Source: Nitrospinota bacterium | GTDB taxonomy: Bacteria > Nitrospinota_A > UBA7883 > JADGGD01 | Reading direction: 5' to 3' | Length of the DNA stretch: 7,485 nt | NCBI GenBank assembly: GCA_015229165.1 | Contig: JADGCD010000104.1 | Span: 1 to 7,485, forward strand | Part shown: positions 1-6,112 of the stretch, piece by piece | How positions within the stretch are numbered: position 1 is the first letter of the stretch | Layout: every line of letters begins with the position of its first letter | Made by a program: the position numbers and the translations under genes | Notes under the pieces: model-generated | Seen by the model: the letters and a program-made list of their open reading frames with translations, nothing else | Told to the model about the DNA's origin: nothing | Databases searched by the model: none

Positions 1-55
1 GACCACGGCGAAATGGTAGGCGGCGGCGATGGAGAGCCGCTTCTTGTAGTCCTCC
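1..55 (-). repeat. 55-bp exact direct repeat, copy A (window edge)
   Basis: All 55 bases match 2253-2307 in the same orientation, and the match stops at base 56. It encodes kinase residues 254-271, in the same reading frame as in the AAA+ gene. Because the window starts exactly at the repeat, the true left extent is unknown. An exact match of this length at a sequence end is typical of an assembly-graph overlap. Confidence 0.97.
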
Positions 56-813
56 GCCATCGGGTCGATCCAACGGAACGACGGGTTGAACTCCAGCGCG
101 TCGAAGAGGAGCGGCGCCCCGTCGACAATGGCGATGTTTCCCCGGTGCAGATCGCCGTGGAGTTCGCGTATTCGTCCCGTGGCCTTGCGCATCGCCAGCA
201 TTTCCCGAAACGCTTCGAACCGCGCCCCCTCCCGCTCATGCAGCCTCTGAACGCGGCGCGACAGGAGGCCGTCGGGCAGGAGCGCCCGTATATGAACGAA
301 GTTCCCCTCGACCATCTCCCGCACCGTTTCGGGGGCGCCGTAGGGGGTGTCGTCGGCAGCGACGGCGGCGTCGGGAGAGCGGTGGAACGCCGCCACACGG
401 TCGGCCAACTGCTCCACCAGCGGTTCGTCCATCGCAACGCCCGCGTTCGCCGACAGGAGGGCCGATTGCGGAAAGCGGCGCATCATGAGGCCATACTCGA
501 AGGGGGGAGCGCCGTCGTCGGTCAGAAGGGGGCGCTCCGGGGCGCCGTGGAACGGGATGACGGCAAGATACCATCCGTCGGAGAGCCGACGGTTCAGACG
601 CAACTCTTCTTCGAGAAAGTGGCGGCGCCGTTCGAGGGTGGTGAAATCGACGAATCCGAAGTCGACCGGCTTCTTGATCTTGTAGGCGTATGGTCCGGCG
701 AGAAGCACCCACGAGAGATGGGTTTCGACCAGCCCCTCATTCTCGCAACCATGTTCCCACGGCGGCGCGGCGCGCAACGATGCGACCAGACGACCTCCCC
801 GACCGGCGTCCAT
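1..813 (-). CDS. Aminoglycoside-phosphotransferase-like kinase (COG2187-type), partial, with chimeric 3' end
   Basis: Translating the minus strand from ATG at 813 gives 271 open codons running off the left edge. The start is supported by a Shine-Dalgarno GGGAGGA six bases upstream. Residues 28-77 (VETHLSWVLLAG, YKIKKPVDFGFVDF, LERRRHF, EEELRLNRRL) match the N-terminal lobe I know from the COG2187 phosphotransferase-fold family; the lysines of YKIKKPV are candidate nucleotide-binding residues. The catalytic loop HGDLHRGN is at 219-226 (putative base Asp221), and FDALEFN at 237-243 supplies the metal-binding Asp238. RWID at 247-250 is the usual next landmark, normally followed by a hydrophobic helix. 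Instead, residues 254-271 are identical to residues 83-100 of the neighbouring AAA+ protein. Family members often carry a C-terminal P-loop kinase domain; whether this one does is not visible. The substrate is unknown, and antibiotic resistance should not be assumed. It lies 65 bp downstream of the AAA+ gene. Family call is firm; the 3' end is unreliable. Confidence 0.85.
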   Translation of the reverse strand, partial: MDAGRGGRLVASLRAAPPWEHGCENEGLVETHLSWVLLAGPYAYKIKKPVDFGFVDFTTLERRRHFLEEELRLNRRLSDGWYLAVIPFHGAPERPLLTDDGAPPFEYGLMMRRFPQSALLSANAGVAMDEPLVEQLADRVAAFHRSPDAAVAADDTPYGAPETVREMVEGNFVHIRALLPDGLLSRRVQRLHEREGARFEAFREMLAMRKATGRIRELHGDLHRGNIAIVDGAPLLFDALEFNPSFRWIDPMAEDYKKRLSIAAAYHFAVV

Positions 814-819
814 GGTGTT

Positions 820-839
820 TCCTCCCGTTCGATGAACGG
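820..839 (-). promoter_or_regulatory. Ribosome-binding site partly held in a small inverted repeat, upstream of the kinase gene
   Basis: The Shine-Dalgarno GGGAGGA (820-826) sits six bases before the ATG at 813. A perfect 6-bp inverted repeat, CCGTTC-ATC-GAACGG on the minus strand (825-839), lies directly upstream, and its second arm shares two G residues with the Shine-Dalgarno. Folding of the mRNA could partly mask the ribosome site. The inverted repeat could equally be a protein-binding site or chance. Confidence 0.45.
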
Positions 840-851
840 ACCTCCCCCTTC

Positions 852-857
852 ATTGTA
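852..857 (-). promoter_or_regulatory. Possible -10 element (TACAAT) for the kinase gene
   Basis: TACAAT on the minus strand lies 38 bases before the kinase start, in the 65-bp gap after the AAA+ stop codon. No convincing -35 hexamer is seen at the expected distance, so the kinase may instead be read through from the AAA+ gene. A weak call. Confidence 0.25.
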
Positions 858-870
858 ACGCCGCCGGAAC

Positions 871-900
871 GGGTAGGCTCAGGGGAGGGGGGAGGGGGGG
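871..900 (+). other. G-tract cluster with G-quadruplex potential
   Basis: On the plus strand GGG is followed by runs of 4, 6 and 7 G residues separated by single A residues (882-900). This satisfies the simple four-tract G-quadruplex pattern. It spans the stop codon of the AAA+ gene and encodes that protein's proline-rich tail (IPPSPLP). Such homopolymers are also prone to sequencing length errors. Confidence 0.4.
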
Positions 901-2552
901 ATCAGCGGCGCTTCTCCCCGTGCAAGTTTCTCCTGCCGCCAGGTGACGAACAGCCGGTCGAAATAGCGCGGATCGTCCAGAACCTCGGCGGTCACGGTGA
1001 AGGGGCCTTGCCAGTCCATGTAGTTCAGCGCCGAAGCCCCGGCCAGCCGGTCGGCGATAGCGGCGGTGAGGGAGAGCCCTTTTTCGGCGGCGTATTCCCT
1101 GATTCTCTCTTCGGCGACCGCTTCGAACCGGAGGGAGACGCCGTGATCCTTCATGAACTTGTCGGCGAAGTCGGCGAAGGGAGAGCGCTCCATCAGCCTG
1201 AGCAACGCGTCCTTGGGCGATTCGCAGATTTCCCGTGTGACGCGAAGCTCCTTGAAGGCGCTACCGGGGAGCTCGAACTGGAACTCGGTCAGAATGTCCT
1301 CGAAAACCGAGATCAACGCCCGGGCGCCGGTCTTCCGGTTTTCCGCCTTCCCGGCGATCCAGAGCAGCGCCTGTTCGTCGAAGGTGAGATCGACGCCGAA
1401 CAGCGAGAACTCGAATCGGTACTGCTCCAGCACCGAGTCCTCCGTTTCGGTCATGATCCGGATCAGGTCGTTTTTCGACAGGGCGTTCACATAGGTTCTC
1501 ACCGGGGCGCGCCCCACCAACTCCGGGATGACGCCGAACTCGATGTAGTCGTCGGCGTCGGCTTCCTTGAAGTAGTTTCGGGGGTTTTCGTCTTTCGCCG
1601 ATTTGCTCGATATGAAGCCGGTCACCGTCACCGAACCGTCCTCCCGGAACCGCCCCGCCCCCCGTTCGAGACGTTTCTTCACAATCGACTCGAGATCGTC
1701 GTGGGTGCGGGCGAAAGAGCCGCCGAGGATGAAAAGGATGTTCTCCGTGGAGACCGTACCGGAAGGAGAGGGAGCGCCGTGGCCCCCGCCGAACATCTTC
1801 TTTTGCTGGTTCATCATCTCCTGAATCTGCCCGGCGGGGGACATCGGGTCTTCCACGGAGATCTGCTTGCGCTCGATCAGTTTCAATACCGCCCGCTGGA
1901 ACCCCTCGCGCGAGATGTCGTGGCCGATGACCTTCCCATCCTTGGCTTTCTTGTCCATCTCGTCGATGAAGATAATGCCGCCGTTCTTCTCGACGTACTG
2001 GGCCTTCTCCCCTTTCGACTCGCCGGGCGCCAGTTGGATCAGCTCCCGGATCATGTCGTCGGCCGACTTGCCGACGTAGCCTGCCTCGGTGTAGTCGGTG
2101 GCGTCGACGATGAGGGTCGGCGCCTCCATGAAGTCCCCCAGGATTTCGGCGCAATAGGTTTTCCCCGAACCCGACGGGCCGCATATGAGGGTGTTCTTCT
2201 TCCGGAAACGCTTCACCCGCTTCGGCCCCGTGTGCCCCTCGCGCAACGCCTTGACCACGGCGAAATGGTAGGCGGCGGCGATGGAGAGCCGCTTCTTGTA
2301 GTCCTCCTGCCCGATGACGTAGCGGTCCATATGGGCCTTGATCTGGGCAGGGGTGTGGAGCGGGATTTCGGGAATCTCGTATTTCTCCGTCTCTCCCAAC
2401 GACCGGCTGAGACTCTCCCTGAACGCCTCCTCTCCGGCGGAGCGGGCGTTCAGCCAACTCCTGACCGCTTCGTCCCGCGTGCAGCCGTACCGTTCGACGA
2501 TCCGGTCGATCTCTTCCTTCGGGACTTCGACGTGGGAGGGGTCGATCTTCAT
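879..2552 (-). CDS. ClpX-type AAA+ unfoldase, atypical (no zinc domain, extended C-terminus)
   Basis: This 557-residue ATPase resembles the ClpX/HslU branch of AAA+ unfoldases, which use ATP to unfold proteins in the cytoplasm. Visible motifs are YVIGQ (78-82), Walker A GPSGSGKT (125-132), pore-1 loop GYVG (158-161), Walker B IIFIDEMD (193-200), the ClpX-like HDISREGFQ (211-219), sensor-1 region NILFILGGSF (271-280), ELVGRAPV with arginine-finger candidate Arg348 (344-351), and sensor-2 TGAR with Arg411 (408-411). There is no HslU I-domain. The usual N-terminal four-cysteine zinc domain is replaced by about 70 unrelated residues. A Met/Gln/Gly-rich insert occupies about 236-268. The place of the ClpP-binding IGF loop reads GAGRF (298-302). 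Residues about 472-529 resemble a second small domain. The ATG start has no clear Shine-Dalgarno. Residues 83-100 recur at the window's left edge. No peptidase gene is adjacent. The ClpX-like fold is secure; partner and substrates are unknown. Confidence 0.88.
   Translation of the reverse strand: MKIDPSHVEVPKEEIDRIVERYGCTRDEAVRSWLNARSAGEEAFRESLSRSLGETEKYEIPEIPLHTPAQIKAHMDRYVIGQEDYKKRLSIAAAYHFAVVKALREGHTGPKRVKRFRKKNTLICGPSGSGKTYCAEILGDFMEAPTLIVDATDYTEAGYVGKSADDMIRELIQLAPGESKGEKAQYVEKNGGIIFIDEMDKKAKDGKVIGHDISREGFQRAVLKLIERKQISVEDPMSPAGQIQEMMNQQKKMFGGGHGAPSPSGTVSTENILFILGGSFARTHDDLESIVKKRLERGAGRFREDGSVTVTGFISSKSAKDENPRNYFKEADADDYIEFGVIPELVGRAPVRTYVNALSKNDLIRIMTETEDSVLEQYRFEFSLFGVDLTFDEQALLWIAGKAENRKTGARALISVFEDILTEFQFELPGSAFKELRVTREICESPKDALLRLMERSPFADFADKFMKDHGVSLRFEAVAEERIREYAAEKGLSLTAAIADRLAGASALNYMDWQGPFTVTAEVLDDPRYFDRLFVTWRQEKLARGEAPLIPPSPLP
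2253..2307 (-). repeat. 55-bp exact direct repeat, copy B (inside the AAA+ gene)
   Basis: This copy encodes AAA+ residues 83-100, from EDYKKRLSIAAAYHF to AVV. It is the natural context, because YVIGQ-E-x-x-K-x-x-LS-A is the standard start of a ClpX-type ATPase domain. Copy A at 1-55 is therefore the displaced one. Confidence 0.97.
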
Positions 2553-2591
2553 GAGGATTTCAAAATCTCGCGCGAAATGATTGAAAGGTCG

Positions 2592-2602
2592 ATCATACCA
2601 TA
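2592..2602 (-). promoter_or_regulatory. Extended -10 promoter of the AAA+ gene
   Basis: The minus strand reads TATGGTATGAT. This contains TGG-TATGAT, a TGn extended -10 element with a five-of-six match to TATAAT, 39 bases before the AAA+ ATG. No good -35 hexamer is present, which extended -10 promoters tolerate. It begins four bases after the terminator T-run, so the AAA+ gene appears to be a separate transcription unit from the efflux operon. Confidence 0.5.
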
Positions 2603-2605
2603 GCG

Positions 2606-2636
2606 AAAACCCCCTTCCGTCGATGGCGCAAGGGGG
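2606..2636 (-). terminator. Rho-independent terminator of the efflux operon
   Basis: On the minus strand a 7-bp perfect stem, CCCCCTT / AAGGGGG (2636-2630 with 2616-2610), encloses a 13-base loop and is followed at once by TTTT. It lies 18 bases after the stop codon of the 76-residue gene. The T-run is short, so termination may be incomplete. On the plus strand no T-run follows the stem, which makes it directional. Confidence 0.75.
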
Positions 2637-2654
2637 TGTCGCCGCGGCGCGGCT

Positions 2655-2885
2655 TCATGCTCCGGGGGAGGCGAAGAGCCAGTCCTTGGCCCCTTTGGCG
2701 ATCAATAACAGCAACGGCGTTGCGTGCATGGCCAGATCGAAAATGTCGATCGGCTTCACCAGGGTTCCCTCCTTGAGCATGATCAGCTTTTCCACCAGAT
2801 GGGGCATCGGCGACAGGGGCGCCAAGGCGAGCGCCATCGCCAGCGGGATCAGCAGGGAGTAGGGGAGGAGGTCGAGCATCTTCAT
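2655..2885 (-). CDS. Small hydrophobic protein of RND efflux operon (putative pump accessory subunit)
   Basis: This is a 76-residue protein if it starts at ATG 2885, which overlaps the permease stop codon as ATGA. The in-frame ATG at 2879 (74 residues) is equally plausible, because AGGA lies six bases upstream of it. Residues 6-24 (LLPYSLLIPLAMALALAPL) form a likely membrane segment. A conserved-looking amphipathic middle follows (PHLVEKLIMLKEGTLVKPIDIFD, 28-50), then a second short hydrophobic stretch (ATPLLLLIA, 55-63) and a charged end. I recall similar 60-80-residue proteins beside RND permeases, sometimes simply labelled RND transporter, but this is from memory. Translational coupling to the permease suggests roughly matched synthesis and a structural or regulatory role at the pump, in the manner of E. 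coli AcrZ, to which I see no sequence likeness. It is the last gene of the operon. Confidence 0.75.
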   Translation of the reverse strand: MKMLDLLPYSLLIPLAMALALAPLSPMPHLVEKLIMLKEGTLVKPIDIFDLAMHATPLLLLIAKGAKDWLFASPGA

Positions 2886-5800
2886 TCCTTCCCGCCGCCC
2901 CGGAGATCCCGGTTCCACTGGTCAGCCTCGGTCATGAAGTAGAGAAGCGGGATGACCACCAGCGTCAAGGCCGTGGAAGCGGTCATGCCGAAGATCAGCG
3001 CCCACGACAGCCCCGACCAGACCGGATCGGCGGCGATGACCAGCGCGCCCAGGATCGCCGCCGCCGCCGTCAGGGCGATGGGGCGGGTCCGGATGGCGCC
3101 CGCTTCGATGATCGCCTCGACGATCTCGGCGCCCTCGGCCTTCTTGTCCAGGATGAACTCCAGCAGCACGATGGAGTTGCGCACCACGATTCCGGCCAGA
3201 GCGATGATGCCGATCATCGACGTGGCCGACAGGTATACCCCCACCAGCGCGAAGCCGGGCATCACCCCGATCATCGAGAGGGGAATGGCCCCCATGATCA
3301 CCAGCGGGATCATGAAGGAGCGGAACCGTCCGACGAGGATCAGGTAGATCAGGATCACCGCCACCAGCATGGCCATGCCAAGGTCGAACATCACGTCCCA
3401 GGTCAGGTCCCACTCGCCGTCCCAGACCACCGAATAGCCTTCCGGCAGCGGCTCGCCACGCAGGTCCAGCAGCATGTCGATGACGGCGTAGACGCTCCCC
3501 CGGTCCCCCATCTCGCCGAGGACGTAGACCACCGGCTTGAGGTTCTTGTGGAGGATGGGGCGCTCCAGATCGCCGGGGATGATCTCCACCAGCTCCGCCA
3601 GCGGAACGATCGAACCGCCGGGGCTCTTCATGTAAATCTTGGCCACGTCCGACGGCTCGTCGCGGTCCCCCTCGGGATAGCGGAGGAATATCCCCACCGG
3701 ATCCTTGGCGGTGACATCGTGGAGCGTGGAGACCACCGCTCCGTCGACCCCCAGCCGGACCTCCCGGACGATGTCGTCCACGGTGATCCCCAGCTGCATC
3801 GCCTTGACCTTGTCGACGTTCAGGTAGAACTTGTGGACCACCTCCTTCACCGAGTCGTCGATGTCGGTCACCGCGTCGGTGGCGGCGAAGAGTTTTCTTA
3901 ACCGGTCAGCCAGCGCCTGCTGGACCTTGTAGTCGGGGCCGTAGATTTCGGCCACGATGGTGGAGCGGACCGGCGGTCCGGGGGGATCCTCCACCACCTT
4001 CACGTTGGCGGCGAACGGCGCGGCCAGCGTGTGCAGGACCGGACGGATCGCCAGAACGATCTCCTCCGAGGTCCGGCTCCGGTCGGCCTTGTCAAGGAGG
4101 TTCACCCGGATGTCGGCGAAATGCTCCTCGTTGCGGAAGTTGGCGCCCCGCAGCAGGCCGTTGAAGTCGATGACCGAACCGGTCCCGACGAAGACTTCAT
4201 AATCGGTGACTTCCGGGAGTCGGGCGATCTCGTCTCCCAGAATCCGCGCCAGTTGGTCGCTTTTTTCCAGCTCGGTCCCGGTCGGCAGGTCGACAGTCAC
4301 CTGAAAGGTGTTCTTGTCGGCCTTCGGCAACATCCGGAAGTTGACCAGTTGCAGCAGCGGAAAGGCCATGGCCACCGCGAACGCCACCGCCACCGCCAGC
4401 AGGAAGTTCATCCGCTTCTTCCGGTCGGTCAGGAGTGGGCTCATGATCTTCCGGTAGAGGACGTATATCCGCTGCTTCTCCAGCGGCTGCGGGTCGTCGT
4501 GGGCGTGGACCTTGATGAGCCGGTACGAGGCCCACGGGGTGACGATGAAGGCCACCGCGAGGCTCGTCAGCATGGCCACCGGGACGTTGAACGGGATCGG
4601 CGCCATGTAGGGGCCCATCATGCCGGTGACGAAGGCCATCGGAATAAAGGCGACGATGACCGTCAGCGTCGCCAGCACCGTGGGCGAGCCGATCTCGTGG
4701 ACCGCCCGGACGGCGGCGCCGATCCTGTCCTTCGCCCCCATCTTGTAGTGGCGGTAGATGTTCTCCACGACGACGATGGCGTCGTCCACCAGAAGCCCCA
4801 GCGACAGGATCAGGGCGAAAAGGGTGATCCGGTTGATGCTCTGTCCGGCGAGCTCTCCGATTCCCAGCGTCACGAAGAGGGTCAGCGGAATGGCGATGGC
4901 CACGATCATCGATTCCCGCCAGCCGAGGGTAAAGACCAGCAACCCCACGACGAAGATGATCGAGAGGAAGAGGTGGAAGATAAGCTCGTTGACGGCGTGG
5001 TTGGCTTTCTCCCCGTCGTTGCGGGTGATGTCGTATTCCACGTCGGCGGGGATGGCGCCGGTCTTTTTGAGCCGTTCGATTTCGGCGATGACCGTGTCGG
5101 CGATGGCGACGGCGTTGAGTCCGGCCTTCTTGGCCACCGCCACGCTGACGGCGGTCCGCTCGGCCTTGTCGGCCCTCAGCGAGCCGGGGCCATAGCCGAT
5201 CCGGGAGTATGTGGACACCTCTTCGTATCCGTCTTCCACTTCGGCGATGTCGGTCAGATAGATGGGACGCCCCCCGTGGGCCGCCACCACCACCGAGCCG
5301 ACGTCCTCGGCGCTCTTCAGGAAGTCGCCGCTCTCCACGAACCGGCGGATTCCCTTCTCCGCGAAGTCGCCCACCGGAAGGTTCTTGTTGGACATCTGGA
5401 TGGCGCCGGCGATTTCGGCCGCCGACAGGCCGTACTGGGCCAGCTTCTCCGGATCGAAGGAGACGTTGATCTGCCGCTTGCGACCGCCGACGATATGGGG
5501 ATTGTTGGTCCCCGGTATCTGGCGCAGCGTGTCCAGAACCTCGTCGGCCACCTTGCGAAGCTGGCCGTCGTTCAGTGAGGGGGAGGAGAGGGTGGCGACG
5601 ACGATCGGGACGTCGTCCACATCCACCGGCTTCAGGATCGGCTGGCTCGCCTCGGACGGCTTGATGTCCAGATTAGACATGATCTTGTCGTACAGCTTCA
5701 CCAGCGAGTCTTCTTTATCTTCGCCGACGTAGAACTGGACCGAGATGACCGCCTGACTGTCCATGGAGACCGAGTAGACGTTCTCGACCCCTTTGAGGGT

Positions 5801-6055
5801 CCAGATCAGCGCCTCCAACGGCTTGGCGATATGCTCTTCCACCTCCAGCGCGTCGGCGCCGGGATATTGAACGTAGACGTTGGCGCCCGGCACCACGATC
5901 TGCGGATTCTCTTCACGGGGGGTCATCAGGATGGCGAAAAGCCCCCAGACCGCCACGGCGGTCATGACGAGGATGGTCAACTGGGAGTCGATGAAAAAGC
6001 GGGCCACGCGCCCCGCCAGATTCAACGATTCGGTCTCATGCTTCGAGTCGCTCAC
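2882..6055 (-). CDS. RND efflux permease (HAE-like inner-membrane proton antiporter)
   Basis: This is the inner-membrane pump of the tripartite efflux system, exchanging protons for substrate. From GTG 6055 it has 1057 residues, normal for an RND permease. TM1 is at about 28-44, TM2-6 at about 357-508, TM7 at 549-570 and TM8-12 at about 887-1041, with two large periplasmic loops between. TM4 carries GLLVDDAIVVVEN with Asp424 and Asp425, equivalent to the AcrB proton-relay pair Asp407/Asp408. The residue equivalent to AcrB Lys940 in TM10 is arginine (GIVVRNSIVLLEF, Arg959). The TM4 double Asp argues against the heavy-metal CzcA group. DPPGPPV (about 690-696), followed by AEIYGPD, marks the second porter half. 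The GTG is chosen because GAGAGGGAG lies six bases upstream; a TTG at 6094 would add 13 residues but has no Shine-Dalgarno. The ATGA overlap couples it to the downstream small gene. Substrate unknown. Confidence 0.93.
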   Translation of the reverse strand: MSDSKHETESLNLAGRVARFFIDSQLTILVMTAVAVWGLFAILMTPREENPQIVVPGANVYVQYPGADALEVEEHIAKPLEALIWTLKGVENVYSVSMDSQAVISVQFYVGEDKEDSLVKLYDKIMSNLDIKPSEASQPILKPVDVDDVPIVVATLSSPSLNDGQLRKVADEVLDTLRQIPGTNNPHIVGGRKRQINVSFDPEKLAQYGLSAAEIAGAIQMSNKNLPVGDFAEKGIRRFVESGDFLKSAEDVGSVVVAAHGGRPIYLTDIAEVEDGYEEVSTYSRIGYGPGSLRADKAERTAVSVAVAKKAGLNAVAIADTVIAEIERLKKTGAIPADVEYDITRNDGEKANHAVNELIFHLFLSIIFVVGLLVFTLGWRESMIVAIAIPLTLFVTLGIGELAGQSINRITLFALILSLGLLVDDAIVVVENIYRHYKMGAKDRIGAAVRAVHEIGSPTVLATLTVIVAFIPMAFVTGMMGPYMAPIPFNVPVAMLTSLAVAFIVTPWASYRLIKVHAHDDPQPLEKQRIYVLYRKIMSPLLTDRKKRMNFLLAVAVAFAVAMAFPLLQLVNFRMLPKADKNTFQVTVDLPTGTELEKSDQLARILGDEIARLPEVTDYEVFVGTGSVIDFNGLLRGANFRNEEHFADIRVNLLDKADRSRTSEEIVLAIRPVLHTLAAPFAANVKVVEDPPGPPVRSTIVAEIYGPDYKVQQALADRLRKLFAATDAVTDIDDSVKEVVHKFYLNVDKVKAMQLGITVDDIVREVRLGVDGAVVSTLHDVTAKDPVGIFLRYPEGDRDEPSDVAKIYMKSPGGSIVPLAELVEIIPGDLERPILHKNLKPVVYVLGEMGDRGSVYAVIDMLLDLRGEPLPEGYSVVWDGEWDLTWDVMFDLGMAMLVAVILIYLILVGRFRSFMIPLVIMGAIPLSMIGVMPGFALVGVYLSATSMIGIIALAGIVVRNSIVLLEFILDKKAEGAEIVEAIIEAGAIRTRPIALTAAAAILGALVIAADPVWSGLSWALIFGMTASTALTLVVIPLLYFMTEADQWNRDLRGGGKE

Positions 6056-6061
6056 GGCGGA

Positions 6062-6070
6062 CTCCCTCTC
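6062..6070 (-). promoter_or_regulatory. Strong Shine-Dalgarno that decides the permease start
   Basis: GAGAGGGAG on the minus strand ends six bases before GTG 6055, ideal spacing. The alternative in-frame TTG at 6094 is preceded only by GGACGCGCC. The permease therefore most likely begins with GTG, as MSDSKHETES. Confidence 0.7.
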
Positions 6071-6112
6071 TATGTCGATACGGTGGTTACTCAAGGCGCG
6101 TCCGCGACCACA

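Noticed and set aside
1..55. Attachment site or terminal repeat of a mobile element
   Set aside because: No integrase, transposase, tRNA or target duplication is present, both copies are protein-coding in the same frame, and the window starts exactly at the repeat, which points to assembly overlap.
13..858. 281-codon open frame on the plus strand
   Set aside because: It is the shadow of the kinase gene, which has a real Shine-Dalgarno and kinase motifs on the other strand.
1261..2457. 398-codon minus-strand frame overlapping the AAA+ gene
   Set aside because: It is a frame-shifted reading of the AAA+ gene with an Arg/Gly/Pro-rich shadow composition.
879..2552. HslU (ClpY) of a HslUV protease
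   Set aside because: There is no I-domain insert and no adjacent hslV; the HDISREGFQ and ELVGRAPV segments are closer to ClpX.
690..2603. 637-codon open frame on the plus strand
   Set aside because: It is exactly antisense to the AAA+ gene, whose motifs are unmistakable, and to its neighbour's leader. Its composition is that of a GC-rich shadow frame, with no recognisable domain.
2640..2649. Perfect 10-bp palindrome CGCCGCGGCG just after the small gene
   Set aside because: It is only C and G in a GC-rich region and has no following T-run; the adjacent hairpin at 2606-2636 is the better terminator.
4031..5578. 515-codon open frame on the plus strand
   Set aside because: It is antisense to the RND permease, rich in His/Asp/Arg/Gly as expected for a complementary frame of a GC-rich gene, with no domain or ribosome site.
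2882..6055. Heavy-metal (CzcA-type) RND pump
   Set aside because: TM4 has the double aspartate GLLVDDAIVVVEN of HAE-type pumps, not the heavy-metal pattern, and no metal-binding proteins flank it.
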